DNA from: Mucilaginibacter sp.
Lineage (GTDB): Bacteria; Bacteroidota; Bacteroidia; Sphingobacteriales; Sphingobacteriaceae
Length of the DNA: 64,000 bases
Assembly: GCA_025352225.1 (NCBI GenBank)
Contig: JANXTT010000024.1
Location: 1 to 64,000 of the forward strand
Reading direction: 5' to 3'
Shown here: positions 50,344-59,837 of the stretch, one piece after another
Layout of the letters: each line of letters opens with the position of its first letter
Position numbering within the stretch: position 1 is the stretch's first letter
The notes under the pieces: generated by a model
Told to the model about the DNA's origin: nothing
Database searches by the model: none
Seen by the model: only the letters and a program-made list of their open reading frames with translations
Program-made: the position numbers and the translations under genes

Positions 50344-51108
50344 ATGAGAAAAAAAATAGTTGCCGGCAACTGGAAAATGAATTTGGACTATACTGATGGG
50401 CTGAGCCTGTTTTCGGAAGTTATCAATATGGTGAAGGACGAAGTAACCGGAGATCAGCAGGCTGTAGTATGTAGCCCGTTTATACATCTGCACAGCCTTG
50501 CACAAATGGCTAAAGGGTACCATAAAGTGGCTGTAGGAGCCCAGAATGCACACCAGGCCGAGTCTGGTGCGTACACAGGTGAAATATCCACCAAGATGAT
50601 TGCTTCGGTAGGTGCACAATATGTAATACTGGGCCACTCGGAACGCCGCCAGTACTTTGGCGAAACCAATGAGCTATTAGCTAAAAAAACTGATATGGCT
50701 TTAAAAAATCAGTTAAAACCAATCTTCTGCATTGGCGAAACATTAGAAGAACGCCAGGCCGAAAAACATTTCGACGTGATTAAACAACAATTGGTTGAAG
50801 GTGTTTTCCATCTGGAAGCTGTGGATTTTGATAAGCTGGTATTAGCTTACGAACCTGTTTGGGCGATTGGTACAGGCGTAACTGCAAGTGCGGAGCAAGC
50901 GCAGGAGATTCATGCCTTTATTCGTAAAGAAATTGCTGAAAAATACGATCAAACTGTTGCCGATGGCATTACCATTTTATATGGTGGGAGTTGCAATCCT
51001 AAAAATGCTGCCGAACTTTTTGCCAAAGAAGATATTGACGGTGGACTGATAGGTGGAGCATCCCTAAAATCTCGTGATTTTGTAGATATATTGAAGACTT
51101 TTAATTGA
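50344..51108 (+). CDS. tpiA: Triosephosphate isomerase
   Basis: Interconverts dihydroxyacetone phosphate and glyceraldehyde-3-phosphate. The 254 residues contain KIVAGNWKMN with the substrate lysine, VILGHSERRQYFGETN with the catalytic histidine, LAYEPVWAIGTGVTA with the catalytic glutamate, and ILYGGSCNPKNA and DGGLIGGASL for phosphate binding. It directly follows the GlmU-like gene. Confidence 0.97.
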   Translation: MRKKIVAGNWKMNLDYTDGLSLFSEVINMVKDEVTGDQQAVVCSPFIHLHSLAQMAKGYHKVAVGAQNAHQAESGAYTGEISTKMIASVGAQYVILGHSERRQYFGETNELLAKKTDMALKNQLKPIFCIGETLEERQAEKHFDVIKQQLVEGVFHLEAVDFDKLVLAYEPVWAIGTGVTASAEQAQEIHAFIRKEIAEKYDQTVADGITILYGGSCNPKNAAELFAKEDIDGGLIGGASLKSRDFVDILKTFN

Positions 51109-51236
51109 TTTTAATATCAGATACTTAGTATCAAGATATGGTCTGTGATGTTTTATAGCTGACTTTGTTGTTGCGGCCTGGTTGTATATTTTTATATGTT
51201 ACTGATCATGCTTAATGTAAATCTCAATACTAAAAA

Positions 51237-52073
51237 ATGAATTATTACGAACTTCTTTTCACCACAGTTACTACCGAAGATTACCAGCAGGATTTGCTGA
51301 TAAATGCCCTGGCAGAATTTGGTTTTGACACTTTTGAAGAAATAGATTTGGGGTTTAAGGCGTATATCCCGACAGATAATTTTAAACGAGTGGATTTGGA
51401 CGAGGCTTTAAAATCTTACCACGAGATGTTTACGTTTTCGTATGATATTACGCTTATTCCACAAAAGAACTGGAACGAGGTATGGGAGAGTAATTTTGAG
51501 CCTATACAGATAGGCGATCAAATCAACGTAAGGGCTACCTTCCATCCCGCTAAACCCGAATTTGCTTACGAGATAGTGATTGACCCTAAAATGGCCTTCG
51601 GAACCGGGCATCACGAAACAACCTCCATGATGATGGCCCATATGTTGGAAGCCGATTTTAAAGGCAAAAAGGTATTGGATATGGGTTGTGGTACTGGTAT
51701 TTTAGCTATACTGGCATCAAAAATGGGCGCGTCAGAACTTGTGGCTATTGATTATGACGAGGTATGTTACGATAGCACTATCGAAAACGCTGCCTTAAAC
51801 ACCGTAAATAACATTAAAGCCATCTGCGGATCAAAAGAGGCAATACCAGATGAGCAATATGACATTATACTGGCTAATATTAACCGTAATATATTAATAG
51901 ATCAGATGGGGCATTACTCACAAGTCTTAAAATCCGCCGGTGAAATATACTTCAGCGGCTTTTATGAATCTCCAGATCTGGAAATTATTATACACGAGGC
52001 CGGTAAGCACGGTCTAAAATATATCGCCCATAAAAAAACTAAAGATTGGGTTGCCGCTAAGTTTGTAAATTAG
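51237..52073 (+). CDS. prmA: Ribosomal protein L11 methyltransferase
   Basis: S-adenosylmethionine-dependent trimethylation of L11. The 278 residues include the N-terminal L11-recognition part (MNYYELLFTTVTTEDYQQDLLINALAEFGFDTFEE) and the methyltransferase domain with PKMAFGTGHHETTSMM, KVLDMGCGTGILAILASKMGA and DIILANINRNIL. Upstream lies a 128-base spacer after tpiA, so a separate promoter is possible. Confidence 0.95.
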   Translation: MNYYELLFTTVTTEDYQQDLLINALAEFGFDTFEEIDLGFKAYIPTDNFKRVDLDEALKSYHEMFTFSYDITLIPQKNWNEVWESNFEPIQIGDQINVRATFHPAKPEFAYEIVIDPKMAFGTGHHETTSMMMAHMLEADFKGKKVLDMGCGTGILAILASKMGASELVAIDYDEVCYDSTIENAALNTVNNIKAICGSKEAIPDEQYDIILANINRNILIDQMGHYSQVLKSAGEIYFSGFYESPDLEIIIHEAGKHGLKYIAHKKTKDWVAAKFVN

Positions 52074-52114
52074 TTCTGAGCCGGCAATCCCATCCTTGTT
52101 TTATTGCGAAGAAG

Positions 52115-52167
52115 CAATACCCATTTAGTTTCACTTGCAAAACCACGTAAAACTAAATGGGGTATTG
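52115..52167. repeat. Long inverted repeat between prmA and mpl
   Basis: CAATACCCATTTAGTTT (52115-52131) and AAACTAAATGGGGTATTG (52150-52167) are complementary over 17 bases with a single bulge, enclosing an 18-base loop. It could be a terminator-like hairpin for prmA, although no T tract follows, or a mobile-repeat remnant. Confidence 0.6.
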
Positions 52168-52316
52168 ATTAGTATTTCACAAAACGTGATATTCTTTACT
52201 TTCAATACATGTTTACACACATAATCTTTTTTAAATTAATAGTCACACTATTGTTATATTGTTACAACTTTTTTGTTTATTTGTAGTGATTATTTCCTAA
52301 CAAGTAATTAATTTAA

Positions 52317-53702
52317 ATGAGGGTACATTTTATAGCTATTGGGGGCAGTGCTATGCATAATTTGGCTATCGCTTTACATAAAAAGGGATGCACTGTTAGT
52401 GGGTCAGACGATGTTTTGTTTGAGCCTTCGGTTTCCCGGTTAGCTAAACATGGCATTTTACCTGCCGAAAATGGCTGGTACCCAGAAAAAATCACCACAG
52501 ATATTGATGCTATTATATTAGGGATGCATGCCCGTATTGATAACCCTGAACTAATAAAGGCGCAGCAAATGGGTCTTAAAATATATTCGTATCCCGAATA
52601 TATTTACGAACAATCAAAAGATAAAATACGTGTTGTAATAGGGGGAAGTCACGGTAAAACTACCATTACCTCTATGATATTACACGTGCTCCAAGCTGCA
52701 GGAATGGATTTTGATTACCTGGTTGGCGCGCAGTTGGCTGGTTTTGATACGATGGTTAAACTCACACAGAAGGCTCCGATAATTGTTATAGAGGGCGACG
52801 AGTACCTGGCATCACCGATTGACAGGCGGCCAAAGTTTCATTTATATAAAGCCAATATTGCTGTATTGAGCGGTATTGCGTGGGATCATATTAACGTTTT
52901 CCCAACATTTGAGGGTTATACCGAGCAATTTAGTATTTTTTTGAGAACTATAGAGTCCGGCGGTTCACTTGCATATTGTGGTACAGATGATGTGCTAAAC
53001 ACAGTAGTAGCAAAAGATATTTCAAATATTGAAAAAACGCCCTACTATTTACCAGAACACCAAATTAGCGATGGCATAACCAGTTTGGTATATAATTCAA
53101 AAAAATACCCTTTACAGGTATTTGGAGATCATAACTTGCTTAATATAGAAGCGGCCCGTTTAACATGCACGAAATTGGGAGTTGATAACGAAAAAATTTA
53201 TCATTATATTCAAACATTTAAAGGTGCGGCGCGCCGTTTAGAAATATTGCTTGAAACAGCGATGGGTAACATTTATAAAGATTTTGCACATTCGCCATCC
53301 AAGCTAATAGCAACAGTACATGCGGTAAAAACACAATTTCCTGAAAGAAAGCTTGTTGCATTAATAGAATTGCATACCTTTAGCAGTCTGAATGAAAATT
53401 TTTTAAGTGAATATGCCGGTAGTATGGACGAAGCCGATGAGGCCATTGTTTTTATTGATGAGAAAACATTTCAACAAAAACAAATAGCACCGTACGAAGA
53501 AGAAACTGTTAAAAAGGCCTTTTTAAAGAATGATTTAATCTTTTTTAATCAGCCGGAGTCAATGGTCAGCTACATAGAAAATATAACGTTGGATAATATA
53601 AATATACTTTTGATGAGCTCCGGTAATTTTGGCGGCGTCGACTTAAGTAAGTTAACAGAAAAATTATTATTAAAAATTAATAAAATTGATATTGTAAATT
53701 AA
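52317..53702 (+). CDS. mpl: UDP-N-acetylmuramate:tripeptide ligase Mpl (MurC-like)
   Basis: Attaches recycled murein tripeptide to UDP-MurNAc. Mur-ligase motifs are MRVHFIAIGGSAMHNLAIALHKKGCTVSGSDD, the ATP loop VVIGGSHGKTTITSMI, IEGDEYLASPIDRRPKFHLYKANIAVLSGIAWDHINVFPT and DFAHSPSKLIATVHAVK. The 461-residue length and the YDDFAHHP-like end wording fit Mpl better than MurC. No other recycling gene is adjacent; an XRE regulator follows after about 55 bases. Confidence 0.9.
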   Translation: MRVHFIAIGGSAMHNLAIALHKKGCTVSGSDDVLFEPSVSRLAKHGILPAENGWYPEKITTDIDAIILGMHARIDNPELIKAQQMGLKIYSYPEYIYEQSKDKIRVVIGGSHGKTTITSMILHVLQAAGMDFDYLVGAQLAGFDTMVKLTQKAPIIVIEGDEYLASPIDRRPKFHLYKANIAVLSGIAWDHINVFPTFEGYTEQFSIFLRTIESGGSLAYCGTDDVLNTVVAKDISNIEKTPYYLPEHQISDGITSLVYNSKKYPLQVFGDHNLLNIEAARLTCTKLGVDNEKIYHYIQTFKGAARRLEILLETAMGNIYKDFAHSPSKLIATVHAVKTQFPERKLVALIELHTFSSLNENFLSEYAGSMDEADEAIVFIDEKTFQQKQIAPYEEETVKKAFLKNDLIFFNQPESMVSYIENITLDNINILLMSSGNFGGVDLSKLTEKLLLKINKIDIVN

Positions 53703-53759
53703 AAAATTATCGTAACTTTATAATATTAAAATCAAAACCTAATCCTTAATTAATATTAC

Positions 53760-54101
53760 ATGAAAACTCTGGGAAAAAAAATCAGATTATTACGCCACCA
53801 AAGAGGCTGGAGCCAGGAAGACGTTGCCAAACGTTTAGATATTTCTATTCCTGCATTTTCTAAAATTGAAACCGGTATTACTGATATTAACTTGTCTAGA
53901 TTGGAGCAAATTTCGATTTTATTTGACATGACAGTTGTACAGTTGTTAACGTTTAATGATTCTGAACAAGAACAAAAATACAACTCAGAACTTGACAATG
54001 TGAGCAAAAAATTAAACGATCGCGAAAGCGAAGTGATTGATCTTCAAAAGAAAGTAATAGAACTTTACGAAGAGCTACGTGTTAACAAAGCCATAGCATA
54101 A
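53760..54101 (+). CDS. XRE-family regulator with coiled-coil tail
   Basis: A 113-residue DNA-binding protein. Residues 5-60 are a Cro/C1-type helix-turn-helix (KKIRLLRHQRGWSQEDVAKRLDISIPAFSKIETGITDINLSRLEQISILFDM). From about residue 72 a heptad-like region (EQEQKYNSELDNVSKKLNDRESEVIDLQKKVIELYEELR) predicts coiled-coil dimerisation. Targets are unknown; the pattern is conserved in Bacteroidota as a stand-alone regulator. Confidence 0.85.
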   Translation: MKTLGKKIRLLRHQRGWSQEDVAKRLDISIPAFSKIETGITDINLSRLEQISILFDMTVVQLLTFNDSEQEQKYNSELDNVSKKLNDRESEVIDLQKKVIELYEELRVNKAIA

Positions 54102-54104
54102 TTT

Positions 54105-54126
54105 AAACCCGGTTCATTCCGGGTTT
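54105..54126 (+). terminator. Hairpin after the XRE gene
   Basis: AAACCCGG (54105-54112) pairs with CCGGGTTT (54119-54126) around a six-base loop, four bases after the stop. The following TTTAATA is only weakly T-rich. Confidence 0.55.
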
Positions 54127-54597
54127 AATACTACCTTCATTTGTACCGAAACTCTTCGGTCTTTTTTTCTGTACAATTAATTTCTTCCTATAAATTTAAG
54201 AATACACTTAGGATAACTATTCCAGGTTATTTCATGGCCGATGCCTCAGCTATACTTATAGCTCATTTCTCTATAAAAACTCCTTTGGTAAATCGTAAAT
54301 AAAAACAATTTATAATATACAATTGTACATCATCGGGTAATTGGTAACATAAATATTACATTTCAGGATAGTTCAGGATAGTTATAATAAAATCAATATA
54401 TAAGTTTACACAGCCAATTATAAGTAAAATACTTATCAAAATAGCCGTTGATTTTGCTTTGATACGTTTTTAATATTTATACCGTGTTGTTTTAATTCCA
54501 ATTATTTAAACATCATTATTTAAATGTTTTTTAATAGCTGTATATGCTAAAGCTACATTAATGCCTATTTAATATTCTAAAAACAAGTAAACCTATT
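54127..54597. other. AT-rich spacer without a gene
   Basis: About 470 bases between the XRE regulator and the SGNH esterase. I see no open frame worth calling and no RNA gene. It contains a tandem TTCAGGATAG repeat at about 54362-54381 and long AT runs. It is presumably the leader of the esterase gene. Confidence 0.6.
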
Positions 54598-56133
54598 ATG
54601 AAAATCACAAATCTGTTAAAACTGATGCTTACGGGTATCCTTATGCTACAATTATCATTGATAGCATCAGCTAGTTCATTGCCAAAAGAAATTAATATCA
54701 ATCAGGCTACCAAAAGTTTGATAGCACCCAAAGCCAGCCATTATCAATGGTATCTGGATGGGAAGCTTTTAGTTGCAGAAAATACGCAACAGCTTCATAT
54801 AAATAAGGCCGGCATTTATGCTGTTGCCTTAACAAGTAAAACCGGGGTAACAACATTTAAAAAGGTTGATGTGGCAATTAATGCAGCGGGTGTTATTTAT
54901 AAAATTTATTTGATAGGCGATAGTACCGTATCAACTTATACAGCAGGCTATTATCCACGAAGAGGATGGGGACAGGAATTACCTTTCTTTTTTGATAGCA
55001 GCGTACAAATTATTGATGATGCCGCGGCGGGTACCAGCTCAAAAAGCTTTTACAATTTTCAGTGGGCACCCATTCGTAATGTTTTAAAGCCGGGAGATTA
55101 TGTTTTTATACAATTTGGTATCAATGATGGTGCTAAGGATACAGCCCGCCATACTGTTGACACAGGTAGTTTTAAAACTTATCTTACCAAATTTGTAAAC
55201 GAAACAAAAGCAAAAGGTGCCCATCCTGTTATTGTGGCTACTTTAGTGAGAAACTCCTGGACCTCAACCGGCACTGTTTACCCAGCCTATCATGGGTATC
55301 CGGTAGCTGCCCGTGAACTAGCTGCTGCCATACATGTACCATTAATTGATCTGGATAAAAAATCAACTGCGCTTTTAGAAAGTGTTGGGCAAACCTATAG
55401 TACTAATTTCTTTTATAATAATTACGTTGCAGGCGATTGGCCAAATTACCCCAATGGCAACAAAGATGATGTGCATTTGCAGGAAATGGGTGCGATAGCT
55501 ATGGCTAGTTTAGTTGCACAAGGTATTTCTGAATTAAGTGGTGATGCTAATGTATCCAAACTGATTCCGTTTTTACAACATGATCATAGAATTACCGTTA
55601 CCAATAACCCAGCAAATGGGGGGTTAACTACTATAACCAATCTTTATCCCCCGGGTGCAACCATAACGCTTAAAACAATCCCTAACAGTGGTTTTGCGTT
55701 AACTAAATGGGCCCGTGCTGATGGAACCACTGCCAGTACCAGCCATCATTTTTCTTTTACTATGGGCAATGTGAGTGAATCTTTTACTGCTGATTTTAAA
55801 TCGGGAGCTGCTGTAGCTTTGTCGGCTTATAATGCGGCCGATTCTGTTAATGTTTTAAAAACTATTGCATTAGGCAATAATAGCGATTCTGCCTTAGGAG
55901 CTGTATCGGGTTGTTATCCTAACCCTTTTGTTAATAATTTCACAATTAAAACAAGTGGTGCTTTTAGTTATACGATTAGAAACCTTGACGGGCAAATAGA
56001 GGAAAAAGGAACAGCTACAGATTACATCACTGTAGGTAATAACTTAAAACTCCCTGGCCTTTATATTGTATCTATTACCAAATCCAACTCATCAATCCCT
56101 CAGAACTTTAAAGTATTGAAACAATTACAGTAG
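54598..56133 (+). CDS. T9SS-exported SGNH esterase (rhamnogalacturonan acetylesterase-like)
   Basis: A 511-residue secreted esterase. After a signal peptide (LMLTGILMLQLSLIASAS) and an Ig-like stretch, the SGNH domain starts at IYLIGDSTVSTYTAGYYPRRGWGQELPFFF (nucleophile serine), continues with AAAGTSSKSFYNFQW and FIQFGINDGAKD, and ends with the DDVHLQEMGAIAMA block. A repeat domain (HRITVTNNPANGGLTTITNLYPPGATITLKTIPNSGFALTKWARADGTT) and a type A T9SS tail (GCYPNPFVNNFTIKTSGAFSYTIRNLDGQ ... LKLPGLYIVSITKSN) follow. It likely deacetylates pectic or other plant polysaccharide outside the cell. Confidence 0.9.
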   Translation: MKITNLLKLMLTGILMLQLSLIASASSLPKEININQATKSLIAPKASHYQWYLDGKLLVAENTQQLHINKAGIYAVALTSKTGVTTFKKVDVAINAAGVIYKIYLIGDSTVSTYTAGYYPRRGWGQELPFFFDSSVQIIDDAAAGTSSKSFYNFQWAPIRNVLKPGDYVFIQFGINDGAKDTARHTVDTGSFKTYLTKFVNETKAKGAHPVIVATLVRNSWTSTGTVYPAYHGYPVAARELAAAIHVPLIDLDKKSTALLESVGQTYSTNFFYNNYVAGDWPNYPNGNKDDVHLQEMGAIAMASLVAQGISELSGDANVSKLIPFLQHDHRITVTNNPANGGLTTITNLYPPGATITLKTIPNSGFALTKWARADGTTASTSHHFSFTMGNVSESFTADFKSGAAVALSAYNAADSVNVLKTIALGNNSDSALGAVSGCYPNPFVNNFTIKTSGAFSYTIRNLDGQIEEKGTATDYITVGNNLKLPGLYIVSITKSNSSIPQNFKVLKQLQ

Positions 56134-56139
56134 TTATGT

Positions 56140-56178
56140 AAAAAGCTTATGCACCCGATGAGGGTGCATAAGCTTTTA
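56140..56178 (+). terminator. Strong terminator hairpin after the SGNH esterase
   Basis: AAAAGCTTATGCACCC (56141-56156) pairs perfectly with GGGTGCATAAGCTTTT (56162-56177) around a five-base loop. It is 16 bp of uninterrupted stem right after the stop codon. Confidence 0.85.
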
Positions 56179-56258
56179 CTTATTCCCCTTATAGCAAAAA
56201 AATAAATATTTTTTGCTACCTGTAACTCAATTGTATGTATATTGTCTAATTGAGTAAT

Positions 56259-57509
56259 ATGATATTTTTAAAGCTCTTCCGCGAAAGTTTTATATTTGCT
56301 TTTGATGCGCTCAGGCAAAATAAGTTACGTACCGTACTCTCTTTATTGGGCATAACAATAGGTATTTTTACCATAATAGCTGTTTTTTCTCTGGTTGACA
56401 CCTTCCGGGACAACTTGCAAAAAAGCGTTAATAAATTAGGCAACAATACTATTTTTATACAAAAATGGCCATGGGCATTTGATAATGATTATCCCTGGTG
56501 GAAATATGTGCAAAGGCCAAATCCAAACCTGCATGATTATGAGGAACTAAAAAAACGTGTGCAAACAGCTCAAGGAATAAACTATGAAATATGGCTCAGC
56601 AGGCGCACCATAAAATATAAAAGCAGCGTGGTAGAAAATGTGCAGGTAAGCGCGGTTTCTGACGGGTACGATAAAATCTGGACGCTCAATTTTCAGGATG
56701 GGCGCTATTTTACAGATCTGGAATCAAGAACAGGGTCTGCTATAGCTATGGTTGGATATGATGTAGCCGAGGGCTTGTTTAACGATGTAGGTATAGCCAA
56801 TGGTAAAAAGATAAAAGTTTTAGGACACGATGTAACCATTGTTGGCGTTTTTACCAAAGATGGGGATGACTTGCTGGGGATATCTAAAGATAAATCTATT
56901 GTAATTCCGCTTAATTTTGCGCGCAATATAGTTGATGTGCAAAGTCAGAACTATGGCCCACAAGTGGTTGTGAAAGGCAAAAATGGGATTACAGAAGCCG
57001 AGGTAGAAAGCGAATTGGAAGGCGTAATGCGTTCTATAAGGAGGCAATCGCCTGCTGCGGATGATAATTTCTCCTTAAATAAAACTACCCTGATATCAAA
57101 TCAGCTGGATAGTGTTTTTGAAAAAATAAATGTTGTTGGGTGGGTAATTGGTATTTTTTCAATTTTGGTAGGAGGGTTTGGAATAGCCAATATTATGTTT
57201 GTTTCTGTAAAAGAGCGAACTAATATCATAGGCATCCAAAAATCGTTAGGCGCAAAAGGTTACTTCATCATGTTACAGTTTTTGATTGAAGCGATTTTAT
57301 TATGCATAATTGGCGGAGCCATTGGGATACTATTAGTATACCTGTTCACATTTGCAATAAAGGGTGTTTTTGATGTGCAAGTAGTAATTTATTTAAAAAA
57401 CATATTTCTCGCTTTAAATATATCTGTTTCTATCGGTGTAATCTCGGGCATAGTACCCGCATACTTTGCATCAATCCTTGATCCGGTTGAAGCGATAAGG
57501 ACTAATTAA
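56259..57509 (+). CDS. MacB/FtsX-type ABC transporter permease
   Basis: Inner-membrane permease of a MacB-like exporter or LolCE-type machine. I prefer the ATG at 56259 (MIFLKLFRESFIFAFDALRQNKLRTVLSLLGITIGIFTIIAVFSLVD), 416 residues, over the TTG at 56250. A first helix, a large periplasmic MacB-PCD-like domain, and three C-terminal helices (VIGIFSILVGGFGIANIMFVSVKERTNIIGIQKSLGAKG, FLIEAILLCIIGGAIGILL) are visible. No ATPase gene is adjacent. It ends in a perfect inverted repeat shared with the convergent receptor gene. Confidence 0.9.
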   Translation: MIFLKLFRESFIFAFDALRQNKLRTVLSLLGITIGIFTIIAVFSLVDTFRDNLQKSVNKLGNNTIFIQKWPWAFDNDYPWWKYVQRPNPNLHDYEELKKRVQTAQGINYEIWLSRRTIKYKSSVVENVQVSAVSDGYDKIWTLNFQDGRYFTDLESRTGSAIAMVGYDVAEGLFNDVGIANGKKIKVLGHDVTIVGVFTKDGDDLLGISKDKSIVIPLNFARNIVDVQSQNYGPQVVVKGKNGITEAEVESELEGVMRSIRRQSPAADDNFSLNKTTLISNQLDSVFEKINVVGWVIGIFSILVGGFGIANIMFVSVKERTNIIGIQKSLGAKGYFIMLQFLIEAILLCIIGGAIGILLVYLFTFAIKGVFDVQVVIYLKNIFLALNISVSIGVISGIVPAYFASILDPVEAIRTN

Positions 57510-57546
57510 TTACTCAGTTATTGGTTATTAATAACTGAGTAATTAA
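57506..57546. terminator. Perfect 17-bp inverted repeat between convergent genes
   Basis: TTAATTACTCAGTTATT (57506-57522) and AATAACTGAGTAATTAA (57530-57546) are exact complements over a seven-base loop. The repeat overlaps the permease stop codon and faces the receptor gene, so it probably terminates both transcripts. Confidence 0.8.
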
Positions 57547-57579
57547 ATTGAATGATGACAATTATAACTACATTAATAA

Positions 57580-59736
57580 TTACAGCACCTTTATCCTAAT
57601 CCCGGCATTAATTACTACACCATCAAGTGGGGCGTAAATATCCCTGAAATGTGGGTTAGTAATTGTGCCTGTATATATGCTATCCCAACGGGTTTGGCGT
57701 CTGTCGGTTAAATCCTCGGCATTAATATAAATGTCAACTCGTTTCCACATTTTTTGTACAAGTAATCCAAACGTAATGTATCCCTTGCCCGTAGCTCCAT
57801 CACTTAGCAATTGCCTACCCGTATAAAAGCTCTCTGCACCAAACCTAAAGCTGTTCTCTATCTCATAAGTAGCATCAAAGCTTAACCTGTTTTTAGGTGT
57901 AAGTGGCTGAGTACCTATTTGGCCGTTATAGTGTTGTTTAGTATCAGTGTAGGTGTAACCCAGGTAAAAAGCTAATTCGTCAATCGTTAATTTAATATTG
58001 GTTTCGGCTCCCTGAGTGGTAATATGCCCAGGAGCGTTAATAAAGCTATTGTTTTGGAGTATAAGCGGCTGGTTTACGTAAGTATAAAAAAACAACTGAT
58101 TCATATTAATAAAGGCATCTCCGATAGGGCTACGATAATTGATATCACCATTGCCACCATAAGACTGTTCAGCCTTGGTGCTATTAATATTTAAGGGTTG
58201 TATGTTTTGATATCCATCCTGCTCGGCTTCATCGTTAAATAAGGTTGGCATTTTATAACCTAATCCGCCACCTATTCGGCTGGTAAAATTTTTGCTCAGT
58301 TTAAATAAAGCATTTATACGTGGCAATATAAAAACGCCAGTATTACTAGCAGTAGGTGTGTTATAATCTACACGGATACCACTTTCTAACGAAAACCAAT
58401 TGGTAGCCTTATAGTTATTTTGTGCAAATAGGCCCATTGTAGTTAAATTATAGTTTAAACGGTGCTGTTCGTCGTTAAAGTTATCTGTCCAAAGGTTAGC
58501 TCCTGCAACCCAACTCGCACGTTCACCGTTATGGACATAATTCATTTCGCTGAAAGATGATAGTTGCTTTCCTGAAAAGTTAAAGCCCGGTTGCGATAAC
58601 TCGCGATCAAAATATCCAATTGTATTTTTAAAGTTAACACGGCTTTCTTCGTCAATTTTATGGGTGTAAGCTAATTGTGTTGATGCCCTGAAGGTTTTAT
58701 TACGTTCAAAATATTGATGTACATTGTTGGCACGGCCGCCCAGTACTTGAAGATCGCCACCGTAACGGTTCTCATAAGTAGTATTCACACCAAACCAGCC
58801 CGAATTTTTATCATCTATATAAACAAACACTTTCGGGTTCAAACTGAAACGATTAGTTTGTGGTATGGCTGTTAAGCCCGTGGTTGACGGATCGTAAGCG
58901 CCGTTATAATTGTATGCGCCATAAAACGTTGTGCCAATATGCTTCCACTTTTGCGAATAAAAAACACTTGCATCCGCCCCATTTGCAGTAGTTCCATTTA
59001 GTAATACCGTAAGTTCTGGTTTTTTATTAGGGGTTTTGCTGATGAGGTTAACCAGGCCAGCAATGGCCCCACCGCCATATAGTGTTGATGCTGACCCCTT
59101 AATATATTCTACCTGTTTCAGATCGAGTGGGCTGATCTGCATAATACTTAATCCGCCCGAAAAACCTTGATATAATGGCATGCCATCTTTTAGCAGTTGG
59201 GTATAGCGGCTATCTAACCCTTGGATGCGTACATTAGCAGTACCGCTAACAGCCGAAGTTTGCTGTGTGCTAATACCAGTACTTTCAGCTAATAACATCT
59301 TAATATCACCGGGGCGCATTGTGCTTTTTTCGTCCAGTTCTTCGAGCGGAAGGGCCTCAATGCGGGTAGGTATATCGCGCAGATCTTGGTTAGTGCGGGT
59401 GGTTTGTATAGTAACTTCGGCCAAAGTACCCTCCTGGGGATCTAGTTTAAACTCCAAGATCTGATGAATATCCTTTAATGGGAAATTAAATACCTTTTCC
59501 AAGCGGATAAAACCGATATAAGTAACCTCTAATTCAAATTTCCCGTTAGGAATGTTACTGATGGTTACCATACCTAAAGTATCTGACGAAGTTGTCAACT
59601 TTAGATCTGGTATGGTGACAGTTGCGCCTTTAAGTAGCTCATTGGTTTTGTTATTACGGATAATTGCTTTAAAAGTATTTTGAGCTATTACTGTTTGCGA
59701 CAGCAGTATAATTGCAATAATAATTAGTTTTTTCAT
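57580..59736 (-). CDS. TonB-dependent receptor with carboxypeptidase-like N-terminus
   Basis: An outer-membrane transporter of 718 residues from the ATG at 59736 (MKKLIIIAIILLSQTVIAQ). A carboxypeptidase-like domain (FKAIIRNNKTNELLKGATVTIPDLKLTTSSDTLGMVTISNIPNGKFELEVTYIGF) precedes the plug (TRIEALPLEELDEKSTMRPGDIKMLLAESTGISTQQTSAVSGTANVRIQGLDSRYTQLLKDGMPLYQGFSGGLSIMQISPLDLKQVEYIKGSASTLYGGGAIAGLVNLIS) and the barrel, ending GVVINAGIRIKVL. The substrate is unknown; the neighbouring small His-containing secreted protein suggests a metal or metal chelate. Confidence 0.92.
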   Translation of the reverse strand: MKKLIIIAIILLSQTVIAQNTFKAIIRNNKTNELLKGATVTIPDLKLTTSSDTLGMVTISNIPNGKFELEVTYIGFIRLEKVFNFPLKDIHQILEFKLDPQEGTLAEVTIQTTRTNQDLRDIPTRIEALPLEELDEKSTMRPGDIKMLLAESTGISTQQTSAVSGTANVRIQGLDSRYTQLLKDGMPLYQGFSGGLSIMQISPLDLKQVEYIKGSASTLYGGGAIAGLVNLISKTPNKKPELTVLLNGTTANGADASVFYSQKWKHIGTTFYGAYNYNGAYDPSTTGLTAIPQTNRFSLNPKVFVYIDDKNSGWFGVNTTYENRYGGDLQVLGGRANNVHQYFERNKTFRASTQLAYTHKIDEESRVNFKNTIGYFDRELSQPGFNFSGKQLSSFSEMNYVHNGERASWVAGANLWTDNFNDEQHRLNYNLTTMGLFAQNNYKATNWFSLESGIRVDYNTPTASNTGVFILPRINALFKLSKNFTSRIGGGLGYKMPTLFNDEAEQDGYQNIQPLNINSTKAEQSYGGNGDINYRSPIGDAFINMNQLFFYTYVNQPLILQNNSFINAPGHITTQGAETNIKLTIDELAFYLGYTYTDTKQHYNGQIGTQPLTPKNRLSFDATYEIENSFRFGAESFYTGRQLLSDGATGKGYITFGLLVQKMWKRVDIYINAEDLTDRRQTRWDSIYTGTITNPHFRDIYAPLDGVVINAGIRIKVL

Positions 59737-59837
59737 GTCTATAATAGGATGCACCATTGTTTTGTGTGGATTGAACCATATCAAAATGATGGGTTGTGTT
59801 TAACCTGTAAGAATTATTTAATAAAGTAAGTAAGAGC

